Made by a program: the position numbers and the translations under genes
In this document: one piece after another, positions 10,779 to 26,331 of the stretch
How the letters are laid out: each line of letters opens with the position of its first letter
How positions within the stretch are numbered: position 1 is the first letter of the stretch
Notes under the pieces: model-generated
The model's database searches: none
What the model was told of the DNA's origin: nothing
What the model saw: only the letters and a program-made list of their open reading frames with translations
Source of the DNA: Myxocyprinus asiaticus
Taxonomy: Eukaryota; Chordata; Actinopteri; Cypriniformes; Catostomidae
Length of the DNA: 64,000 nucleotides
Assembly: GCF_019703515.2 (NCBI RefSeq)
Contig: NC_059346.1
Location: forward strand, 16,275,001-16,339,000
Reading direction: 5' to 3'

Positions 10779-12227
10779 GAAAGGCAAGATTTTCTCCATC
10801 AAATTTTCAATCAAATCTCTGCCTATCTCTCACAGAACAAGCTGCTGGATGACAATCAGTCAGGCTTCAAAAGTGGACACTCCACCGAGACTGCCCTGCT
10901 GTCTGTCACTGAGTCGCTGAGACAGGCGAAAGCTGAATCCAGATCATCCTTCCTGATTCTATTGGACCATTCTGCAGCCTTCGACACAGTCAACCATCAG
11001 ATCTTACTCTCCACACTCTCTTCGCTGGGCATCACAGGAACTGTGCTTGACTGGTTTAATTCCTATCTCTCAGATAGGTCCTTCAAGGTAGCCTGGAGAG
11101 GTGAGGTGTCCAAGTCACATCAGCTACTTACTGGGGTACCTCAGGGCTCAGTGCTTGGGCCACTTCTCTTCTCTATATACACAACATCACTGGGACCTAT
11201 CATTCAGGCACATGGTTTCTCTTACCACTGCTACGCTGATGACACGCAACTCTACTTGTCTTTCCAGCCATACGACACCATAGTGACTGCTCGAATGTCT
11301 GCCTGCCTGGCAGACATCTCGGCCTGGATGAAGGAACACCACCTGCAACTTAACCCAGCCAAGACCGAACTCCTTGTCTTTCCAGCCAACCCAGCTGTTG
11401 AACACAACATCACCGTGCAGCTGGGTGCAACTACAGTAACGTCTTCCAAAACGATCAGAAATCTAGGGGTAACCATCGATATCAAACTAAATTTCACAGA
11501 CCACATCTCAAAGACCGCAAGATCATGTAGATTTCCACTCTACAATATCAGGAAGATAAGACCCTTCCTCTCTGAACATGCCACACAACTTCTTGTACCA
11601 TAATGCTCTCATTTCAGGCCTCCCTGCATGTGCAATTAGACCCCTGCAAATGATCCAGAATGCAGCAGCACGTCTGGTCTTTAATCAACCAAAGAGAGCG
11701 CATGTTACACTACTCCTTGTCTCTCTTCACTGGCTGCCGGTTGATGCACGTATCAAGTTCAAGGCTCTGATGCTGGCATACAAAACAGTTACTGGGTCTG
11801 CTCCAGCATACCAAAAATCATTTCTGCAGAGCTACGCACCCACTAGAAGCCTGTGGTTGTCTAATGAACGTCGCCTTGTTGTACCAACACAAAGAGGCAC
11901 CAAAACACTTTCCCGGACTTTCGGCTTCATCATACCACGTTGGTGAAATGACCTTCCCAACTCCATCCATGAAGCTGACTCACTTTCTGTCTTCAAAAAA
12001 TGGCTAAAAACACATATTTTCCATGAGCACTTAACCAGTCACTAAAAAAAAAAAAATTCCTTGTTGCACTTTAATCTGTTTTGAATGCTATTCTGATGCT
12101 AATGAAACTTTGTAATATGGTACTTTTCGTACCACTGTCTCCTTAAGATGATTCGCTATGTATTCCTCTTTTGTAAGTCGCTTTGGATAAAAGCGTCTGC
12201 CAAATGAATAAATGTAAATGTAAATGT
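10779..12227 (+). pseudogene. L2-clade LINE, 5'-truncated, broken reverse transcriptase
   Basis: The reading frame from about 10797 carries reverse transcriptase motifs in order: [54 protein letters not shown] and [11 protein letters not shown] (catalytic YADD intact), then [11 protein letters not shown] and [12 protein letters not shown] frame change with loss of some 15-20 codons lies near 11600. The distal part reads LPACAIRPLQMIQNAAARLV and LHWLPVDARIKFKALMLAYK, to a TGA at 11944 within the usual RWWNDLP motif. The 3' end GTCGCTTTGGATAAAAGCGT plus (AAATGT)n is the diagnostic L2 tail. The N-terminal endonuclease is missing. Confidence 0.85.
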
Positions 12228-13193
12228 CCTTTCCAAGAATGGTGACAGACGGAGAGAAAGAGAGAGAGACAAAAGGGATGGGCAAAAGACAAATGAAAGA
12301 GGTTCAGAAAACAAGGAAAAGAAATACGAAAAAGGTGGAGTCCTACCATTCCTAAATTGACAACTTCATAATTTAAAAACTACAAAGAGTAACATTTGTT
12401 GCACAAGACGTAAGAAAACAAAAGAGAGCAAGAATGGAGAGAGGTCCCACATGTTGACAACTTGCCTAACAATGAATAACTCGCATGTATTAGTGCTAGT
12501 ACTAGCAGCTACATTCTGCCTGCCATGGCTTGTATTTTCCTCTCTCCCTAAACTCACATTTACTATTGGTGTCATTTCTTCTTATATTATACAGTTGGTT
12601 CCAGTCCTCTAATTTAATTGGACAAGCGGCATTGCTGATATTTCTTATAGCAGCACAGAACATTTGGAAGCACTTTACAATAAGGTTGAAATAATTATTA
12701 ATTAACTACATTAGTCAACATGCACTAATAATGAACAATATTTACAGAATTATGCTGTCTTTGTGCTTTTTGGAGCTTGAAAGTTTTGGATCCCATTGAT
12801 TTGCATTGTATGGAAAAATACATATCGTATATCCTTCAAAATATATTTGTTTGCATTCTGCAAAAGAAAGAAAGTCATGCATGTTTGAGACAGTATAAGG
12901 GTGAGTAAATGATAAGACAATGATTATTTTTGGGTGAACTATTCCTCAACTCTACCAGAGGTCCCAGGCTCAAAATGTTGTTTTTTGACAAAAAAAAATT
13001 CCTGGAGAAAGAAATAATTAAATTATGATCAAAACCAAAATATTAAATGACATGGGTCAATATTTACTATTAAGTCATCTATTATTTTGTAATGGGGGTA
13101 AAATTACAATTTTCACCTATGATTTTGGAGCAGAACTACAGGTCATAAAATAAACTTAGAGTGGTGGCAACATCATTATTTTATTTTTATATA
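12228..13193. other. Purine-rich DNA and MITE scraps
   Basis: 12240-12345 is purine-rich (GAGAGAAAGAGAGAGAGAC). 12660-12760 contains GCACTTTACAATAAGGTTG and TAATGAACAATATTTACAG, which look like a further relic of the GGTAACACTTTA MITE. 12835-12950 has GAAAGAAAGTCATGCATG and GGGTGAGTAAATGAT ... TTTTTGGGTGAACTATTCCT, a family C right end. No gene recognised. Confidence 0.5.
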
Positions 13194-14774
13194 CAGGTGC
13201 ATCTCAATAAATTAGAATGTCGTGGAAAAGTTCATTTATTTCAGTAATTCAACTCAAATTGTGAAACTCATGTATTAAATAAATTCAATGCACACAGACT
13301 GAAGTAGTTTAAGTCTTTGGTTCTTTTAATTGTGATGATTTTGGCTCACATTTAACAAAAACCCACCAATTCACTATCTCAAAAAATTAGAATACATCAT
13401 AAGACCAATAAAAAAAACATTTTTAGTGAATTGTTGGCCTTCTGAAAAGCATGTTCATTTACTGTATATGTACTCAATACTTGGTAGGGGCTCCTTTTGC
13501 TTTAATTACTGCCTCAATTCGGCGTGGGATGGAGGTGATCAGTTTGTGGCACTGCTGAGGTGGTATGGAAGCCCAGGTTTCTTTGACAGTGGCCTTCAGC
13601 TCATCTGCATTTTTTGGTCTCTTGTTTCTCATTTTCCTCTTGACAATACCCCATAGATTCTCTATGGGGTTCAGGTCTGGTGAGTTTGCTGGCCAGTCAA
13701 GCACACCAACACCATGGTCATTTAACCAACTTTTGGTGCTTTTGGCAGTGTGGGCAGGTGCCAAATCCTGCTGGAAAATGAAATCAGCATCTTTAAAAAG
13801 CTGGTCAGCAGAAGGAAGCATGAAGTGCTCCAAAATTTCTTGGTAAACGGGTGCAGTGACTTTGGTTTTCAAAAAACACAATGGACCAACACCAGCAGAT
13901 GACATTGCACCCCAAATCATCACAGACTGTGGAAACTTAACACTGGACTTCAAGCAACTTGGGCTATGAGCTTCTCCACCCTTCCTCCAGACTCTAGGAC
14001 CTTGGTTTCCAAATGAAATACAAAACTTGCTCTCATCTGAAAAGAGGACTTTGGAACACTGGGCAACAGTCCAGTTCTTCTTCTCCTTAGCCCAGGTAAG
14101 ACGCCTCTGATGTTGTCTGTGGTTCAGGAGTGACTTAACAAGAGGAATACGACAACTGTAGCCAAATTCCTTGACATGTCTGTGTGTTGTGGCTCTTGAT
14201 GCCTTGGCCCCAGCCTCAGTCCATTCCTTGTGAAGTTCACCCAAATTCTTGAATCGATTTTGCTTGACAATCATAAGGCTGCGGTTCTCTCGGTTGGTTG
14301 TGCAACTTTTTCTTCCACACTTTTTCCTTCCACTCAACTTTCTGTTAACATGCTTGGATACAGCACTCTGTGAACAGCCAGCTTCTTTGGCAATGAATGT
14401 TTGTGGCATACCCTCCTTGTGAAGGGTGTCAATGATTGTCTTCTGGACAACTGTCAGATCAGCAGTCTTCCCCATGATTGTGTAGCCTAGTGAACCAAAC
14501 TGAGAGACCATTTTGAAGGCTCAGGAAACCTTTGTAGGTGTTTTGAGTTGATTAGCTGATTGGCATGTCACCATATTCTAATTTTTTGAGATAGTGAATT
14601 GATGGGTTTTTGTTAAATGTGAGCCAAAATCATCACAATTAAAAGAACCAAAGACTTAAACTACTTCAGTCTGTGTGCATTGAATTTATTTAATACACGA
14701 GTTTCACAATTTGAGTTGAATTACTGAAATAAATGAACTTTTCCATGACATTCTAATTTATTGAGATGCACCTG
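13194..14774 (-). mobile_element. Complete Tc1/mariner transposon, apparently intact
   Basis: 1581 bp between TA dinucleotides (13192-13193 and 14775-14776). The terminal inverted repeats are about 200 bp each. Each holds two copies of an 18-bp direct repeat (ATCTCAATAAATTAGAAT outside at 13201-13218, a one-base variant inside at 13376-13393, with mirror copies at 14575-14592 and 14750-14767). This is the IR/DR layout of Sleeping Beauty-like Tc1 elements. The single transposase frame between them is uninterrupted. The near-identity of the two arms suggests a recent insertion. Confidence 0.93.
13474..14511 (-). CDS. Tc1-family transposase, full length
   Basis: A 345-residue cut-and-paste transposase. 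The N-terminal paired-like DNA-binding part has a first helix-turn-helix around residues 20-60 (KEAGCSQSAVSKHVNRKL), then a basic hinge GRKKCGRKS, then a second region about 80-130. The catalytic domain shows SDESKF (first D), FQQDLAPAHTA (second D) and WPANSPDLNPIENLW (E), with exactly 34 residues between the second D and the E, the DD34E signature. WRKGGEAH is the usual glycine-rich/linker motif. No stop or frameshift. A second in-frame ATG at residue 13 (MGKTADLT) is the usual start in this family and may be the true one; the first 12 residues could be leader. Nothing in the sequence predicts inactivity, but activity is not shown. Confidence 0.93.
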   Translation of the reverse strand: MVSQFGSLGYTIMGKTADLTVVQKTIIDTLHKEGMPQTFIAKEAGCSQSAVSKHVNRKLSGRKKCGRKSCTTNRENRSLMIVKQNRFKNLGELHKEWTEAGAKASRATTHRHVKEFGYSCRIPLVKSLLNHRQHQRRLTWAKEKKNWTVAQCSKVLFSDESKFCISFGNQGPRVWRKGGEAHSPSCLKSSVKFPQSVMIWGAMSSAGVGPLCFLKTKVTAPVYQEILEHFMLPSADQLFKDADFIFQQDLAPAHTAKSTKSWLNDHGVGVLDWPANSPDLNPIENLWGIVKRKMRNKRPKNADELKATVKETWASIPPQQCHKLITSIPRRIEAVIKAKGAPTKY

Positions 14775-14792
14775 TATATTTTTTTTTACAGT

Positions 14793-15127
14793 GCCGCTCA
14801 CTGGAGATTTATTATTGTTTTTGTTTTTGGCACCATTCTGAGAAAACTCTAAAGAACTGTTGTGCGTGAAAATCTTAGGAGATCAGCAGTTACAGAAATA
14901 CTCAAACCAGCCCATCTGGCACCAACAATCATACCACAGTCGAAATCACCGAAATCATTTTTTAATTTTTTTTCCCCATTCTGATGGTTGATGTGAACAT
15001 TAACTGAAGCTCCTGACCTGTATCTGCATGATTTTTTGCATTGCACTGCTGCCACACAATTAGCTGATTAGATAATCGCTTGAATAAGTAAGTGTACAAG
15101 TGTTTCTAATAAGTGCTCAGTGAATGT
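14793..15127 (-). mobile_element. Tc1 relic (second family), terminal fragment
   Basis: On the minus strand it shows TGCATTGAATG-type spacing typical of the family, then ATGATTGTTGGTGCCAGATG, GGTTTGAGTATTTCTGTAAC and TTTTCACGCACAACAGTTCT, the DNA-binding start of a Tc1 transposase. It closely matches 40206-40450. It is truncated, begins directly after the intact Tc1, and contains a T-rich insertion at 14960-14974. Confidence 0.7.
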
Positions 15128-15136
15128 GTGTATATA

Positions 15137-21007
<5,871 letters not shown>

Positions 21008-21296
21008 CATAAAGAGATTGTTCACCCAAAAATTAACATTCTCTCATCATTTACTCACCCTCATGCCATGCCAGGTGTGTATGACTTTCTTTCTTCTGCA
21101 GAACACAAACAATGATTTTTAGAAGATATCTCAGCTCTGAAGGTCCATACAATGCAAATGGTGACCAGACCTTTCAATCTCCAAAAATCAGATAAAGGCC
21201 ACATAAAAGTAATCCATAAGACTCCAATGGTTAAATCCATGTCTTCAGAAGCGATATGATAAGTTTGAGTGAGAAACAGATCAATATTCATCTGCG
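21008..21296. repeat. Family C MITE fragment
   Basis: Left-end sequence AAAGAGATTGTTCACCCAAA, then TCATTTACTCACCCTCATG, GACTTTCTTTCTTCTGCAG and the typical mid-part CATAAGACTCCAATGG. This is the left half of the element; the right terminus is absent. Confidence 0.7.
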
Positions 21297-21399
21297 AACA
21301 TGGACATCTTAAAAAAGCTTGTGGCAGGAACGCTCTAAAAACAGCACAGGACTCGACACAACTGCCAAAGACATCTGTCTGACACCCGTATGGCTGGAA

Positions 21400-22262
21400 A
21401 TGTAAGCGTAAGTGTAGTTCTAGCAGGAAGACTCATAGCTGTACATCATCATCATGCCATTATCTAGGTAGCTCCTATTAGGGCTGGGCGATATGGCTAA
21501 AATGAAAATTATCACAATTTTTTTTTTTTATTATTTGATATAAATATTAATCATGATATACATTTCATACCATTAATAGGGGGCAGAACTGCACTCCACA
21601 TGTTTGTTAGACATCAAGAATGAATTAAACATAACTTAGACAACAATATAATATCAACCGGATAACTAGGCATCAGCTACCGAGCCTCATTACCAGTTTC
21701 CATGACAGCAGGGCTATGTAGCCGCAAGGCTGCTAATACTTCCTAAAAGGCTGATTTCATGACTGTGATTCAGTTAGCTAGTTGTGTGTATAACTTTGCC
21801 GAACTGCTTGCATTCTTTAGCGACAAGTACCTCATCTGATCGTCTAAATGTAGAAAATAGGCTAACTATAGAAAATTCCTCAAAAGTTTATCATCAATAT
21901 CGAAACATTCTTTTTTCCGATAAATATCGATATTGTTTTATCGCACAGCCCTAGCCAATCATATATCATCCCTTGCTTTAAAAGTCTGCTTACAATCTGT
22001 CACATTGCTTTTTCAGTGTACCAACATGGCAACCTCCACCTCCCCACCGCCACCAGTTGAGTCCCGTCCTGCACAGGGGTAGGCTCCTCGCCCCTGCCTC
22101 CTATCTCTGACAGGATCTGACGATTCGAGTAGCAATTTCATCGGACAAACAGACGGGGCTTATGCCAAAAAGAGATTACATTCCTGTGTTTCATTATTAT
22201 TCATCAAATAAATGTCATGCCAACTTTACTTAAGTCTGCAAGTCTTTCTGATAGAACAACGG
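21400..22262 (+). repeat. LTR-like dispersed repeat, copy 2, interrupted
   Basis: Same sequence as 323-705 (TAGTTCTAGCAGGAAGACTC, CCACCGCCACCAGTTGAGTC, GGCTCCTCGCCCCTGCCTCC, AATAAATGTCATGCC, CTGATAGAACA), split at CTCCTA/GCCAATC by the element at 21478-21951. With that removed it is about 385 bp, equal to the first copy. Confidence 0.55.
21478..21951. mobile_element. Non-autonomous DNA transposon with GGGCTGGGCGAT ends
   Basis: Starts TTAGGGCTGGGCGATATGGC and ends TTTTATCGCACAGCCCTA; the ends are inverted. Comparison with the uninterrupted copy of the host repeat (CTCCTAGCCAATC at 390-402) fixes the insertion point. Only TA (or CTA) is duplicated, not 8 bp. The interior is non-coding (21,600s: AATATCAACCGG, CTACCGAGCCTCATTACC). 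Confidence 0.7.
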
Positions 22263-22955
22263 TGCTTTAACGGGTATGATTTCAAAGATGTAACTTTTCT
22301 GAGAGGGTTTTATTATGCAAACTGTCTAAAACTGAAGTACAGCATGCTGTCAGAAAACTAATTAAAGCATCGCCACAGAAAATATCAAAACTAAAAATAA
22401 CTATTTGGTTATTGGATGACTAGACAATCAATGTGACCCATCCTTATTAAGAAGCCATCTGCCATTGCGCTAAAGCTAAAGGTCATATTACACCGTATCC
22501 AGCGTTACTAATCAGGTATTTAGCATGTTAACACATCTTACTGTCTGTTTTTGTAATAATGTGTCTCTCAGCAGACATTTTAGTTAAAGTAGTAAAAAAA
22601 AATGGTGACAGTTCTAGTTGTGCGAGAGAAGAAAAAATATCAGACACTTGGTGGGGCTTGTGGACATAAAAAGCAGCAGAATATATAAATATATGGGTAC
22701 AGTTTTTCCAGGTTATTATGATTTGTTTTAGAGAAGGGGAACATTTTTAATGCTGCTTCCACACTGTATTGTCTCAATGAGCAGAAACATCCACACTGGC
22801 TTCATGAGTTCTCGGTACACACACTATTTCACTGACAACATTATGCAACAGTTCAGCAGAGAAGGTTTTGATTTTAAAGAACCTCTGAACTGACTCTGGA
22901 TTTAGAAAAGTTTACTGTTGTAAGCTCTCTTCTCATACCTAATCTCACAGATTCA

Positions 22956-23004
<49 letters not shown>

Positions 23005-24388
23005 CCAGAGAGAAAATGCAGTCTGGCCTTAATGCGTCTGTCCGGCCTTTGCAATTAATTTTAATTTGGCTCTATTGAATCAGGAGAAATTAATTAGATC
23101 TCTCTAGACACAAATATGGTATCCATACTACATCCATCTTTCTGTGAGAGAGTGAAAGAAAGAGAGAGAGAGAAAGAAAGAGCACCTTAACTGCTCATTC
23201 AGAAGGAAGCAAAACATGTACCCAGTGTTCTTTATAAGTCCAAGGTAAGTCTAGATGAAAAAAAATAATAATTTTGTGATGATTTTAATCATTTTGTGAC
23301 TGAATGTACATTTGAAAATGCTCTCTTAAAGGGCCATACTATGTAACAGAAAATAAAGTTTTCCATCTATATTTTTTCAATAACAGCCTCTTTGAAAAGC
23401 CTGCATTAAATTTTAATGGGTTTACAAATCAATCCACACAGAAATGTGCTGCACAAACCTAAGGTCAGACTAAAATGATCAGGGTCCTTGGTCAAAATAA
23501 ACTTCAGCCACTCGAATCTAATACTGGGATTCTTTGGAAGGCTATGCAGAGCCCAGATGCTGCCCCACGGGCAGGAACAAAACAATGTCTGGCAGAGGTC
23601 CCCTACATCTAGACATCAATTAGATTTTTAAATTTTCAGAAGAAAATATGAGTGGTGCTTGCCCATGCAAAAATCAAATCAGGGTTTTCAAACCTCCTAA
23701 CCCCAACAGTAACAGTGATGCTTGCCTTTGCAAACATCATCTTCTTGTGTTAAGAAACAATTATTACTTCTCCAAAACTGGGTGGTCAAAGTTGCTGAAT
23801 ATGTAAACATCACGAACAAAGATTTCGGAACAAACCTTTTTTACAGTTTGTTTCAATAAATGGGGAGGGAGCTTTGTGTTATTACCGAGTATATCTACAA
23901 ACTAGGCTACAACACTATTATTTCTCAACTCGTATTTCAAAACAGCACAAACAACCCTCTTTTTTAAATGATATGGCATCTTTAAATTAGCTTGTATATA
24001 ATTGATATAATATTATATTTAATTATATCTTATGATCCTATCACTGTTAACATTCAAATTAAAATGTTTGGAAGACACTGTCTTATCAAAGTGACTTTGA
24101 TAAGAGAGTGTGCATATATTATGTAAGTGAATAAGAAGATACAAAGCAAAAAGCAGACAGAAGATACAAGTTAAGTACTAAATAAAAGCACTACAAGCAA
24201 GAACAAAATCTAGTGCGGATGTAGTGCTTAACAGAAAGTACAGGAATGAATCTTGGAGCTTACTGTATATGTGACAGATGGTAAAGTAAGTCAGGAAAGG
24301 TCAAGGATAAGTTGTTTTTATTTTTTATGTTCAGTCAACAGGACTGGGAATCTGGCAGGAAGTGAATCTTAAAAAGGTGTTTCTTTAA
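22263..24388. other. Intronic DNA, no gene recognised
   Basis: Holds a (CA)n run at 22960-23002 and a purine-rich tract at 23150-23182. 23326-23440 begins CTTAAAGGGCCATACTATG, which looks like the end of another MITE. The remainder has no recognised repeat or coding frame. Confidence 0.4.
22960..23002. repeat. (CA)n microsatellite
   Basis: About 21 consecutive CA units. Confidence 0.95.
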
Positions 24389-24765
24389 TAGTGCTGTGTC
24401 GATATAATAAAATATCAATATATCGCGATACTTTTTCTCATGATATTGTATCAATACTTTAGGTCCATGTACTGATATTTATATCCAACTTTTTGTGTAT
24501 TCACATCATGTAATCACAACAGAGTTGGCACACTGTTACTTCCAAATCAATTTAATGAGCTCACCATAAGAAAATAACGTGATGTTTCGAGCTACAGGTT
24601 TTTAATCAGACATCAATTTATAACTGAAATATACCCAAATGAACTGGAATTGAAATTGGAATTGATTCGTAATCTAATCAAATTATGATATCGTGATGTA
24701 TCACAATATATTGAATCGTGACGTGTATTACAATATGTATGGTATTGTGAGGTGCCAGGCGATAC
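24389..24765. mobile_element. Non-autonomous hAT-like element
   Basis: The left part TAGTGCTGTGTCGATATAAT and a mass of GATATCG/CGATATT words, with a right part GTATTGTGAGGTGCCAGGCG. These words occur in fish hAT MITEs with CGATA-type termini. The ends are decayed and no target duplication was found. Confidence 0.45.
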
Positions 24766-24777
24766 CGAGGCCTTGTC

Positions 24778-25040
24778 TTAAAGAGATGTCCTAGTCTCTA
24801 GTTCATCATTTATTCACTCCCATGTTGTTTCAAATCCATATGACTTTCTCTCTTCTGTTGAGCATAAAGGGAGGTGTTAGGCAGAATGTTAGGAGTCTGA
24901 CAGCTTCACCATTCACTTTTGCAACTTTTTACATACAATGAAAGTGAATGGTGACTGAGGTTTTGTGTTCCACAGAAGAAAGTGATAGGGGTTTGGAATG
25001 ACAATGGGGTGAGTAAATTATGATATGGTTAAACTGTTAT
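24778..25040. repeat. Family C MITE, diverged
   Basis: Shows TTCATCATTTATTCACTCCC, CATATGACTTTCTCTCTTCTG and a right half TTTTGTGTTCCACAGAAGAA ... GGTGAGTAAATTATGA, inverted with respect to each other around TGAAAGTGAATGGTG. Confidence 0.65.
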
Positions 25041-25581
25041 GTATGATTTAGGAGGAGAGACTGCAGAGAAAATTCTAGATCTTGAGAAGTGGATGCCTTT
25101 TGTATAGAGAAACGAGGGCGGTATACTACCAGATACACCCAATCATCACCAAAACAATGATTTACAATGCTTCCACAGGGGTCAATCAAATATAACCCAA
25201 TGTTCAGTATGTGGGTTTAACAATAAAATAACCTTAATGTGTGTGTATATGTGTGCGTATGAGATAATGGAGTATGGCTTACACACCAAAGTAGTTATTA
25301 GAGCGGCGCATAAATATTGCATCAGTGAGTAGTGTAGAGTAAATGGTGTGTGTGTAGAGCGAGACTGGCAAGTCTGTTTAACTGCATGTGTATCTCCCTC
25401 TGCGCCAACTCTCATTAAAACTGTAAAGTCATACACTGATGAGGGCACTTCAGAGTAACCCACATGCACATACACACAGACACACAGACACATATGCACA
25501 TGAATGAAATATTATTTAACATAATTATTATCACAATCTGGTTGAGCTTAAAGAACCTCTGTAATGCCTCGTGTCCCTTAC
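25041..25581. other. Intron next to the second tenm1 coding exon
   Basis: No repeat core recognised. Short TG/CA repeats at about 25240-25250 and 25464-25500. The reading frames here are intronic extensions of the exon. Confidence 0.5.
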
Positions 25582-25845
25582 CATTATCGGGCTCAGACTT
25601 GCGCTCTTGTTCTGTATCGGTGAGGGAAAGGACAGAGTTCGCTCGGCTTGACAGGCAGGAACTGTGCTCTGACTTCACTTCCTGCATCCACAATCGCAAG
25701 GCGTGGTCAGGAGAGGCTCCGCCCTCTGACTCAGGGTCTGAGGTGACACCTGCAGATACACCCCCGGGGTATGCAAGCTCCTGATTGGCTGCATGAAGTT
25801 CTGTCTGGAAATCAGGGAATGCAGTTTGGGAGGGGTCGGAGAAAT
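25582..25845 (-). CDS. tenm1: teneurin-1, second coding exon (cytoplasmic domain)
   Basis: An 88-codon exon (264 bp), phase 1 at both ends, that continues the 66 residues encoded at 40842-41040 in frame. The acceptor is a strong pyrimidine tract ending TTCTTATTCTCTCAG; the donor is AATG followed by GTAAGG. The peptide starts DFSDPSQTAFPDFQTELH, close in pattern to EFCETSHTLCSGYQTDMH of teneurin-1, and then has GGASPDHALRLW, VKSEHSSCLSSRANSVL and SLTDTEQERKSEPDN. The block SEHSSCLSSRAN is a hallmark of the teneurin N-terminal intracellular domain; the combination KSEHSSCLSSRAN plus ERKS favours teneurin-1 over teneurin-3/4. It lies before the proline-rich and transmembrane parts, which are not in the window. 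No stop or frameshift is present, so it looks functional. Confidence 0.92.
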
Positions 25846-26331
25846 CTGAGAGAATAAGAAAGAAAGAGGTTCATGCAAATAACTTCAAACTTAAGTGCAA
25901 ATCAAAAGTCATGTAAGTACAAACACACAGACACCTAACACACACAGGCTAGTGGATTACAGCTCAGTGTACTGACTGAAGAGATTTCTGGAGCCATGCT
26001 GAGAAACTATTTTCTTCTTTCTTCAGAGATAGGGAATGGCTTGGAAACCCCCAAATAAATATTTTACATAAAGAAGTCTGCTTTTAACTGCACAAAATGT
26101 GAAAACCATATACATTCCCTCAAGAATTTCAGAGAGTGGAAGAGACATAAGGGTTTACACACATACAGGCAGCTTTCAGTATGTGTGTGCACCAGGACTA
26201 ATTTCTCCTCTCATTTTTACGCTTAAATCTGTGAAGACAACTCACTCTTTAACACACACACACAACACATGCTTCCCTCACAACGCCACATTCTCTCGCT
26301 GTCTCTCTCATTTTCTTCTCCCCTTCTAATT

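Noticed and set aside
25464..25784. Plus-strand open frame of 106 codons overlapping the tenm1 second exon
   Set aside because: It is the antisense shadow of a well-supported exon and of a CA repeat.
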